This document shows positions 1 to 8,030 of a DNA stretch of 14,546 nt, piece by piece (position 1 is the stretch's first letter; each line of letters begins with the position of its first letter). Origin of the DNA: Spongospora subterranea (Eukaryota > Endomyxa > Phytomyxea > Plasmodiophorida > Plasmodiophoridae); assembly GCA_900404475.1 (NCBI GenBank), contig OUQQ01000531.1:1-14546 (forward strand). The letters run 5' to 3'. The translations under genes and the position numbers were made by a program. The notes beneath the pieces are model-generated. The model was not told the origin of the DNA, ran no database searches, and saw only the letters and a program-made list of their open reading frames with translations.

Positions 1-1031
1 CGGCGATGAAGTTTGTTTGGGATCATTTGGGTCATTCGCTGTATTTCCTGAGGAACTCGATATTCTGGCAGTGCTAGAAATTGGAAACCCAGACGATGAC
101 GGTGTGGACGTGTTCATAGTAGAGGACATGGGTGGCAGCGTTGTCGACATTGTTGTCTGAAATAACGGCACGCTGACAGAGAATGGTGGGGCCGTCATTA
201 GGAACGACATATTGACTGTGCAAATGGCGTGTGAATTACAGTGAGATCTGCACCTGTCACCACCATAATCCTCAGTCATTACCCACAAAATGTGTTGTTC
301 AACACACAAACGCCACCTACATCCCATCGCTATCACAGCAGAACCCCATCTGGCAACCCGATCGCCGGTAATCGGGTCCACAACGCTGATCCACCCTTGG
401 CCGGCGACTGCATGGATTCCTGACTGGGATCGGGACCGAAGCACACATGGCGTCGCTGCACTCGGTCCGGCACCTGGGACGACCAACCCGATCAGAACCC
501 CAGTTGTTTTCATTAACAACGTTGATCCTTTCCCACCGTCCGTCGTAATCGCAACATTCGTTAGATGAACACCCCGATCGTCCATAGGTTCTACCACACA
601 TCTTATCGGCCCTGGGGGTGACGTCGCACGGGCCGGGCGGAGGGCAAATGCTCGTCATCGTGCACGAGAACGTACAGCGCCCATCGCTGGCACAGCATTG
701 CCCTTCCGGGCACGATGCGTTGCCGAATAGCGAACCGCAACGGAGATCGTCGCGGATCGCCGTTGTGCATGAGTGCGGTTGGGCGTCGCAAACAGCATCA
801 TCACAGGTTCGTGAGCACCTGTAAAAAACGCGATCAACCGACCGGACGTTTTGGGAATTTCAGGCGATTCAATGACCGGCCCAGGTCGTCGCAGCAGAGA
901 CCAATGGGGCAGCTAGCGTTGGAGAACGACGGCCCGCATTGGAGATCGCTCCTGACCGACGTCGTACACAGCGCTAGGGCCCGGGAACCAATGAAAATAA
1001 CTGATAACAGTTCAATCAACACGGTCGACAT
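1..1031 (-). CDS. Secreted multi-CBM18 (hevein-like) chitin-binding protein, 3' end off the window
   Basis: Exons on the minus strand: 877-1031, 537-818, 321-473 and 253 to beyond position 1 (introns 58, 63, 67 nt, all phase 2). The 281 residues visible begin with a hydrophobic signal peptide (about 1-20, MSTVLIELLSVIFIGSRALA) and then four Cys-rich modules of the form CGxxFxNxxCPxGxCCxxxGRC, near residues 32-53, 79-100, 127-149 and 175-198. This is the hevein/CBM18 pattern: paired cysteines and an aromatic-bearing loop that bind chitin oligomers outside the cell. After the fourth module comes a Ser/Thr/Pro-rich stretch (about 210-281), typical of an O-glycosylated linker or a GPI-anchored stalk; what follows lies outside the window, so a catalytic domain (for example a chitin deacetylase) cannot be excluded. 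ATG 1031 is the only Met preceding the signal peptide. The single long unspliced plus-strand frames across here are shadows. Confidence 0.9.
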
Positions 1032-1401
1032 GAGCGATATCAGGGCTATTGATCGTGTCCAGAAAGATCTCGAGCGTGATTCTCCAAAATATCTCCACCG
1101 TCAAACTATGTCAAATCCCGAAGAGTCCAACAGAAAATATCTGGAGCCGGCTGTTCGATCCCATGCAAATCGTTTCGAATAAAATCGATTTTTTTTACTT
1201 TATACGTGGAGTCAACGAACATAAAATTTCTATGAATGAACACAACCTCATTTCTGCGTCAAAACTATCTCCAACAGATTGCCGAACAAAACACAATAAC
1301 AAACAACAGCCGAAAGTAGTCGAGCGCCTCGTTATCACTACTGGGCCACATATAGATTAGCGGGCGACATTGGTCAACCCCCCAGTGATGAACTGTCCCC
1401 G

Positions 1402-1420
1402 ATCACACACACACACACGT
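1402..1420. repeat. (CA)n microsatellite
   Basis: A short perfect CA dinucleotide run lies in the divergent promoter region upstream of MSS1. It is likely length-polymorphic; no function is implied. Confidence 0.7.
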
Positions 1421-1433
1421 CACAACACAGGGT

Positions 1434-1457
1434 CCACTGTCCACTGTTACACAGTGG
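1434..1457. repeat. Inverted repeat CCACTGT-tac-ACAGTGG with an extra direct half-site
   Basis: CCACTGT (1441-1447) and ACAGTGG (1451-1457) are perfect 7-nt inverted arms with a 3-nt spacer. A second CCACTGT directly precedes them at 1434-1440. The position, about 160 nt upstream of the MSS1 start in a divergent promoter, fits a dimeric transcription-factor site, but this is inference only. Confidence 0.45.
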
Positions 1458-1613
1458 CCCGTCAGTCGTGACCCCCCACCTTGGCAGAGTGCCAGTGACC
1501 GGGGGGCCAGCACGGCACGGCACGGGGCCCGGCATGCCGACAACCCCTGACTGATGATCGACCGGGAAAATTGACTCGCTGGAGGATTGCGGCTGGGGGG
1601 ACGGACGACGCCG

Positions 1614-3751
1614 ATGTCAATCCTGGAGCCGTGGCGCATCATGTTCCGGATCGGGATCTATCGGACGCGCCATTATTCCACCGCGTCGTCGTCGTCGTCG
1701 TCATCATCATCCGCCGCCGCCACGCAGCGCCTGGTTCCGGCCGTGAATTTCCGCTGCGATCTAGGCGAGACCGTCTACGCGCTCTGCACGGGTTCGCCCA
1801 GGCAGGCATCGGTGGCCGTCTGGCGCCTCAGCGGCGATCGGGTCGGTCAGCTCTTCAGATATATCGCCGGCGTTCGCCCGATATCGCTCACTCCTCGACG
1901 AGCCACATTAGGTTCTACTACCACATATTCGCCCGTTCCCAGCTCGGGTATTGACCCCTCACCTTAGTGTCGTTAACGGATCCGATCAGCAATACGCTGA
2001 TCGATAAAGCCATATGTATCTCGTTCCCGGCCCCGAACTCCTTTACAGGTGAGGACGTGATCGAGTTCCACACTCATTCATCTCCTGCCGTTCTTCAACA
2101 TTTTGTCCACGTTCTTCACCAGTCGAAGATGGTAATCGAACAGTTAATCGGCAGAGTTGGTTGAATGACGGGGACTAAGGTGAGGGAGGCGATGCCTGGA
2201 GAGTTCAGTAGAAGGGCGCTTCATAATGGGAAGATGGATCTGATGCAGATCGAGGCGCTGTCGGATCTGACCAACTCACAGACACTTCAGCAGAAAGGTC
2301 GGTCGTCGTCGCGGTCGTACTCTCCTGCCGGTGTTTTGTTCAAATATCGTTGGGTTAGAGCAGGCCCTATTACAGCTCCAAGGGCACCAATCGGCCATAT
2401 TCAAGGGCTGGAGAACAGAGATTCTGGGTCTGATCGCCCATATCGAGGCATTTATTGACTTTGCCGAAGAAGAGGACGACGTTGGTCGCCGTCAGTGATT
2501 GAATAATATCGCCCAATCGATCATCGTAATTAACGGACGCCATTTCAGAATCCATCCTGTCCGATTGTAATTCCAGAATCGATCGGCTGATCGGCGACAT
2601 CCGGGCACAGCTTTCCGACGATCGGCGAGGGGAAATTGTTCGCGATGGGTTCGGTCGGTGTTGAATTATCCGTTGTTTTAACTTGGAGGAGAATCTGATC
2701 TGATCGCGACCCACAGAGGTCGCCATCGTTGGCGAATGCAATGTCGGCAAGAGCTCGCTGTTGAACAGTCTAATGCAAAGAGACGTGTCGATTGTGACCC
2801 CGGTACCTGGAACAACCAGGTAAACACACATTCTCCTCCGACCAACACCGCCGCCGTTCCTTCTGAATTCCCGATGTTGTGTCGTGTTCCTCTCAGGGAC
2901 GTGATCGAGCGATCGCTCTCCATCAACGGTGTCTCAATCCTGTTCGCGGACACCGCCGGGTTTAGAGAAACCGACGACGTCATCGAAGGTGAATTCGCGG
3001 AATTGTCGAACAATATTCTGAACATTGTGCTGAATTCGTTCCGGTCGTTAGTCGAAGGGATTCGCCTGAGCGCGTCGCGATTACATTCGGCTCAGCTGGT
3101 GATTGTCGTGATGGACGCCACCTCCCCGGCGATTCGCCATCCCGAGATCGTCGACCTCCTGCGCTCGTCGACCTCGGTCGCCGATCGGCCGATCCTCGCC
3201 GTCAACAAGATCGACCTGATCGACCAATCCAATCTGGACCGTTCGTCACCCGGCCGTTATCGTCGCCCACACGATTGACCATTTCTTAGGGCTCAAGGGC
3301 GACCTGACCCGCCAATACCCCCAGTTCGATATCGTGTTCATGTCGGTCAAACAGAAGATTAACGCCCGGGCGATTCTCGATGTTATCTCCAAGCGCACGT
3401 TGCCGTTGTTCGTCGATCGGTTCGACATCCCGCCGTCAATATCGCTGACATTCTGTTCAGGGCGGCGTCGCGAGGCGGTTCCGAGGCGTCGGTCGTGACC
3501 CGCGCCCGTCATCGTCAACTAATTACCCAGGCCCTCGACGCATTGACCCGGTTTCGCCAACCGATCCACATCGGACTGGACGCCAGGACCGAGGTGAATC
3601 CCCTGGTCCATTCCTCAATCGCCCGTTGTTCACAATCACACAGGATCTACGAATCGCCGTCCAATGTCTGGGGAAGTTGTCCGCGTTGGGCGATATCCAC
3701 AACGAGGAGATCATCGACGTCATCTTCCGCGATTTCTGTATCGGCAAATAA
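1614..3751 (+). CDS. MSS1: Mitochondrial tRNA modification GTPase MnmE/MSS1/GTPBP3
   Basis: Eleven exons: 1614-1911, 1968-2131, 2180-2297, 2359-2490, 2549-2653, 2717-2819, 2897-2988, 3052-3240, 3290-3419, 3461-3593, 3644-3751; 523 aa, close to human GTPBP3. With MnmG/MTO1 this family installs the xm5 group on U34 of mitochondrial tRNAs. The N-terminus is Arg-rich with almost no acids and a RHYST cleavage-like motif (residues 1-24), then a poly-Ser tract, so it is a mitochondrial presequence. The TrmE-N domain follows ([18 protein letters not shown], then [19 protein letters not shown], then [15 protein letters not shown]). The G domain has P-loop GECNVGKS (278-285), PGTTRD (303-308), DTAG (325-328) and NKID (389-392). 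The protein ends in FCIGK with the family's catalytic Cys (C520). All ten intron phases agree. An alternative start is ATG 1641. The stop overlaps an AATAAA. The 180 nt to the next gene hold a second AATAAA. Confidence 0.96.
1684..1722 (+). repeat. TCG/TCA trinucleotide tract encoding poly-Ser in MSS1
   Basis: A run of TCG then TCA codons, followed by GCC repeats, encodes a Ser/Ala-rich linker between the mitochondrial presequence and the TrmE-N domain. Trinucleotide repeats in such linkers often vary in length between strains. Confidence 0.7.
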
Positions 3752-3752
3752 A
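3747..3752 (+). terminator. AATAAA poly(A) signal overlapping the MSS1 stop codon
   Basis: The terminal Lys codon and TAA stop of MSS1 form AAATAAAA, so the nearest hexamer overlaps the stop. A second AATAAA at 3806-3811 is better placed to direct cleavage and is the likelier functional signal. Confidence 0.4.
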
Positions 3753-3931
3753 AACAACAACAATCGATATTTATCATTTCCACCCCCAGTTCCTTCTTCT
3801 TCCCCAATAAAGGTCCTCGTGATCGTTATCGGTCCAGCCGTCGTACACCATTCTCAGACCGTCTCAGTACGCCCCAAACCAGAACAATCGATCCGGGGCC
3901 ATACATACTGTCGTCGGCAACCGCCATCACC

Positions 3932-5822
3932 ATGACCAACGTGCCCGAACGCGACGTCGAATCCGGCGCGATCCTCCCCGAACGAAAACAGCATCGCCTC
4001 GGGCGATGGACAATCACGATGACGGCCGTGATGATCGTATCGGTGTTGACCCTATTGTCGTTAAAATCGTCGTCGTCCATGATCGGCGCCGTCGCCCAGG
4101 AATGTACGTGTCTGTCGAGCGTCGTCGTCCGTCGTCGTTGGGGTTTCTTTTGTTTTTCCGTCGACCAACGCTGATCGTGGTCGTCGGTGAACCGCAGATG
4201 CGATGCAGGCGCTGTCGTCGGATCTGCCCAGTGTCACTCAGCTGATGATCGTGAGGACGATCGGGCCATCTCTCGCCCCGGTCAATTCTAAACCTGTTTG
4301 GCGTTAGGTCACCGCCAACGGCAGTATCCCGCTATTTCAGCTGACCGATTGGACCGTTATCGATCTGTCGGTTCTACCGCCCATCAAGATCGAGATCCAG
4401 ACGGATCGCAAAACGGTGATGTTGCCGATTGTCGCCATTCTTCGATTGTCGTCGCTGAAATCCGCACCGATGGCGATCAGGTCGGCAGCGTGTCCGTCGT
4501 CCTGGACGGGAGTGTGATGGCGATTCGCGACGCCAATCCCATGTTCGTCACCGATCAGGAGTCGCTATCGTTATCGACCGGTCCGCCCTGATCCCCTCAC
4601 CCACCTCAGACCGATTCCCCCCTGACTATCGCCCCTCCGCCACAGGATCCCATTCGATATCGATCACGCCGTTCTCCCAGTCCAACGCCATCGGTGCCTA
4701 CGGTCTGATCACCACGATCAAGTTTATTGTCGCCAACGACCCCACCATCAACGTCGTCAAAGTACGTTCGTTCGGCGGGAACAGATCCCCGTTTTTGTTC
4801 CGGCGATCGCGACACCAATGGCAATGAATCTTGTTCAGGGAATGGGAATATTCACAGGTAAAGGTTCATCCGAGCTAGTATTGGCCAGCGACGAACCCTA
4901 TCCGCTACCGATCGAACGCCCTCACGATTCCCTGCGATTGCGCCTGGCCGTCCCGGCATCGTATGGCGTCTCCCTGCAGATAACGGTCGGTCCCCAATGG
5001 CCGCCGCCCCTTCGCCGTTGATCCCCACGAACAGATCGACAACTACTTGTTCTACGAGATCAGCTCATATCCCTACGATTTAATCTGGTCCGACGTTCAG
5101 ATCGGCATTCACAGCTTCAGTAAACCGATCTCGCGGAATCACCCGAAACATTCCCCTGATCCTCCTCGTTCAGACGTTGTTCCAACGATCAAGGGAGTTA
5201 ATGTGCCTGAGCCGACCACATTCTATGTGAATGTTGTTCGAGGGGATTCCTATACACTTCCCATCGTTCCGCCGTCGGTAGGAAAACAACCACAACCAAT
5301 TCGGCTGATTTGACGTTGATCGCCGCGTTTGTGGTGGGCAACAGATCGACCAGTTCACCGTGTACGACGCCGTTGGCGATTACATCGTCGCCAATATGAC
5401 CGATGGGTTCGTGTTCAATGCGCCATCGATAACAGGGAATGTCGTCTCGCCCACTGTTCGTCCTCGATCGGTTTCCCCCCGAACTGCATCGTATTCCTGA
5501 TCGGTTGTCGTTGTTCCCCTGTTTTTCCGCAGATTCGCGTGGCGACATCGCCCCCGTTGATCGGCAGCGTCGAGTTCAAGCTGAACAACTTCACGATCGC
5601 CATCTGCAACCATTTCCCATATCGTATCGGTAATCGCACCATGATATATACAGGATGGAGATAGCACCAGGGTTTGAATGTGAACGTGATTGTTTGTCGC
5701 CAGGTGATACAGGGTTGGCGCTGGCGCCAGGGCAGTACGACCTGTCGGCGACCCCATATTACGAGCCGGGGGCTACAGGTGCCCCAGGACCGACCACCCA
5801 TATGCAGATAACATTCCAATGA
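3932..5822 (+). CDS. Type-II membrane protein with repeated extracellular beta-sandwich-like domains
   Basis: Eleven exons: 3932-4103, 4198-4250, 4308-4415, 4481-4580, 4646-4761, 4839-4985, 5035-5119, 5174-5277, 5345-5440, 5533-5629, 5704-5822; 398 aa, all phases consistent. A 25-residue basic cytosolic tail (RKQHRLGR) precedes one membrane span (about 26-44, WTITMTAVMIVSVLTLLSL), placing the rest outside the cell. Two segments share an order of motifs: A (about 67-178) PSVTQLMIV, VGSVSVVLDG, GSHSISITPFS; C (about 294-398) SIDQFTVYDAVG, IGSVEFKLNN, GQYDLSATPY. I recall this GSVxFxLxN / GxYxLxATPY pattern from tandem repeats in secreted proteins of bacteria and some eukaryotes, but cannot name a family entry. 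The middle (184-290) may be a divergent third unit. No enzyme motif is seen. The role is probably surface adhesion or wall contact (inference). The exon model rests on phase and motif continuity, so a few junctions could shift. Confidence 0.8.
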
Positions 5823-5837
5823 TCTCAGTGTTCGCCC

Positions 5838-5843
5838 AATAAA
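5838..5843 (+). terminator. AATAAA poly(A) signal of the surface-protein gene
   Basis: AATAAA lies 16 nt after the stop codon at 5822, at the head of an A-run, in the 191-nt gap before the convergent ABP34-like gene. Confidence 0.55.
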
Positions 5844-6013
5844 AAAACACCAGACATCGTTGTTGATTGAGAAAACCCACAAAATCGCAATCTAATTTCG
5901 CACCGGCATTTTGAAACTCGGGAACAACAATCGGTTGGGGTCGTCGAGAGAGCACTTTAGCAGATTGATTTATGTACAGGAAATTCTGGTGGATTGTACG
6001 ACAATATAATATT

Positions 6014-7156
6014 TCATTGTTTGTTTTCAAAGGCGGCTGCGCGAGCGGCGAGCTTGTTCCGCGATTCTTGCTGCTTCTGCTGGCGAAGCTCTTCCTCCTG
6101 CTGCTGCGCTTTGGCCAACGCAACCTCGCCCGAGTTCTTCGACGACCTGCGCTTCGCTGCCGACAACGTCAGCTCGACGCGGTTCATTTCCGTCTTGTCC
6201 TGGGAATCGAGCTGGAACAGCTCGTTCTTGGCCGCCAAACCTGATATATTAGACATTCATCAGTCGCGATCGAACAGTTCTGGCGTCAACATTGCAAACC
6301 TTTCACCCCTCCTTGCGCCACCTTCGCCTGAAGTTCTTTGACAAGGGTGTTGCGTTGACGCTGCTTCGCCATGAACTCCTCAATCGCCTACGCCGGATTG
6401 ATTGAGAACCAACAACAGCAACCGGGTTGGTATTGCGGTGGGAAAATACCTGCAGGACGGCTGGGTCGCATCCAACCGGAACAGTGAACAGCTCCTCCAG
6501 TAGAAATGGGCCAACACCGGTCAACCCAACACCGTCATTTTCCATCGACACGGTCGGGTCCATTTTATGCCGGGCAAAATACGCCTTGAGAATCATGATC
6601 TGTTGAAGGAGAAGAACCAATCAGTGGGCGATATATTCTATGAATAACCAATGATTATCGCCCACCTTATAATGGAGCAGTAAATATTCAATGAAGCAGA
6701 TCTTATCGTTCTTGTCGAGGTCGACATCCGCCAGTTCAGACCGGCGTTGCATTGCTGTGCGGGTTCGGCCCATTCTCTAAACATTGACGTCAGTAGCACC
6801 AAATGTGTTAGAATCAGTGGTAAACCTGTAGGAAATCAGCTGCTTGACCGGCGTCTAGATCGTGTTTCTCGGCTTTCTCGTTCAAATACTCGGTGAATTT
6901 TTTGGCCAGCACGTTGACCTGGCCCCAATCATCCCCGAGGTCGAAGATGAAGCTTTTCAGAAAAAATTCCACCTGGATGAGATGGGGTGAACAGAGAGCA
7001 GAGCACCAGCAAGTTCACTGGACGAGCTGATACCTGGGATTCGATATCACTGGCGGTTAACTCAGCAAACCGCTCCGAATAGTTCGTGCCCGATTTGCCC
7101 GCCTTGCTGGCGTTGGACGGCGACGACAGGATTTTGTCTTCCGAGATGGTCGCCAT
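6014..7156 (-). CDS. 34-kDa Ca-regulated actin-bundling protein (ABP34-like), EF-hand
   Basis: Six exons on the minus strand: 7034-7156, 6826-6972, 6666-6776, 6450-6599, 6300-6387, 6014-6240; 281 aa, against about 295 for Dictyostelium ABP34 (abpB). The match is in order and position: a helical N-terminus; a single well-formed EF-hand at residues 109-120 (DLDKNDKICFIE, ligands D109, D111, N113, K115 backbone, E120) followed by FIEYLLLHYK; then a helical segment AIEEFMAKQRQRNTL; the family signature GVKGLAAKNELFQLD (about 203-217); and a Glu/Gln/Lys/Ala-rich coiled coil to the C-terminus. The family cross-links actin filaments and is inhibited by Ca. The glycine usual at EF-loop position 6 is Asp here. 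ATG 7156 starts the first coding exon. Neighbours are unrelated: it converges with the surface-protein gene and has 384 nt upstream. The family was assigned from memory of its motif order. Confidence 0.87.
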
Positions 7157-7540
7157 TACTGAACTCTGCCAACAATACTAGCACAAATGACTAAGGCCGA
7201 TTCCCCAATCCACCTGATTATCACCACTGTGTATCAGTGACCAGAACCGTCCCAGACCTGTGTCGCTCTATCACCCACCCAACGCAGCCCACGTTGCCGA
7301 CCGCTCCACTGGATATTGTAATGTGAACGGGGGTGGGGTGGGTCGACTGACTGACAGGGGCACGCGGCCTTTTATTACAGTCAGTACCAGGGCTATATAT
7401 AGGGCGATGGGGACTGTGTCTAGGGATCATCTCCTGGGGAAAACCTAACACCACAAACGGTGTTGACAACCCTAACAGCTCTCAACTCTCTCAACTGTCG
7501 GCAAATACCAGATGCATTTTTGTATAGAAGAACGCGAAAT
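7157..7540. other. Upstream region of the ABP34-like gene
   Basis: No gene seen. It contains alternating C-rich and G-rich blocks (about 7270-7345), an AATAAA on the minus strand (7371-7376, possible 3' end of the small upstream gene), a TATA-like palindrome, and a small inverted repeat AACACC/GGTGTT (7447-7464). Confidence 0.55.
7393..7402. promoter_or_regulatory. TATA-like palindrome CTATATATAG
   Basis: A perfect 10-nt self-complementary TATA-type element in a GC-rich context. On the minus strand it lies about 237 nt upstream of the ABP34-like start codon, compatible with a promoter if the 5' UTR is long or spliced. It is the most TATA-like element in the intergenic regions. Confidence 0.3.
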
Positions 7541-7803
7541 TTACAGCAGATTTCCCGGCGTCAGCGGTCGCATTATGATGATATTTTCGCGGACGAGGGC
7601 GGAATGATCGATGAACGTGCTCTGATAACGACGCGGGCCTTCAACGGATGACGGAGTTGCCATGATCCGGGGTTCCAATGGATCGATACTGGTGTTGTTG
7701 GCGATGTGGTCGGTCTGGGCGAGATAGCGGGCCCGTCCTCCCTGATCCTCCCTCACCCCCCTCCCCCTAACGCGCCTATCACACACCCCCTAACCGGGTC
7801 CAT
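7541..7803 (-). CDS. Possible small protein of unknown function, two exons
   Basis: On the minus strand, ATG 7803 opens a 9-nt first exon (7795-7803, MDP). A 53-nt GT-AG intron (7742-7794) would join it in phase to 7541-7741, giving 69 aa with no stop until TAA. The protein contains GGRARYLAQTDHIANNT and STFIDHSALVRENIIIMRPL and ends PGNLL. An in-frame TGA lies five codons before the ATG, which supports the start. I recognise no family. The sequence is soluble-looking, without a signal peptide or membrane span. The intron is G-rich rather than pyrimidine-rich, a weakness. It may instead be the tail of a gene with other upstream exons, or noncoding. It would sit head-to-head with PP4R3, 227 nt apart. 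Confidence 0.35.
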
Positions 7804-8030
7804 TATATTGTGGGGCGATCAGAGGCCGCGGACTTCAGACCCCCATTAGAGCCCTCGTTTGGGGAGGCGTTCGGTGGTTGATGGCGGCTCAAACCGTCAG
7901 ATCAGGTAATTATCGCCATCTGGATTGGCCATTCAGGCATATCTGCCCCTACCATGAGGGTCACGTCTGGCCAGGGCGTGTTTGGTTTCGGGTATTCTGA
8001 ACGGGTTTCCCATTCGCAGGGTTTCGGGTC

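Larger units (their letters stand above)
1032..1613. other. Divergent intergenic region between the CBM18 gene and MSS1
   Basis: This stretch holds no gene I can support. The side next to the CBM18 gene (1032-1360) is AT-rich with T-runs near 1189-1200. The side next to MSS1 (1370-1560) is GC-rich and contains a CA dinucleotide tract and an inverted repeat, listed separately. Both flanking genes are transcribed outward, so promoters for both must lie here; no convincing TATA box was seen. Confidence 0.6.

Noticed and set aside
715..1360. Long unspliced plus-strand frames (155 and 103 codons) over the CBM18 gene and the intergenic region
   Set aside because: They are antisense to a Cys-patterned, spliced minus-strand gene or lie in AT-rich spacer; no recognisable composition or motifs.
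2298..2363. Apparent one-base frameshift in MSS1 between CAGCAGAAAG and GCCCTATTACAG
   Set aside because: Using acceptor GTTAG at 2358 instead of GAGCAG gives the in-phase join [12 protein letters not shown], which matches the family.
2989..3057. Acceptor GTCGAAG at 3057 for the MSS1 intron after VIE
   Set aside because: The acceptor at 3051 keeps phase and yields VIEVEGIRLS, matching the family's VExEG motif better.
5120..5173. Treating 5035-5313 as one uninterrupted exon
   Set aside because: A GTAAAC-to-TTCAG intron of 54 nt fits, and the GTAGGA donor at 5278 joins SIDQFTVYDAVG in phase, recreating the repeat motif seen earlier in the protein.
7800..8030. tRNA or other structured RNA in the PP4R3 upstream region
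   Set aside because: Short complementary stretches exist, but no cloverleaf with A/B-box-like sequences could be folded by eye.
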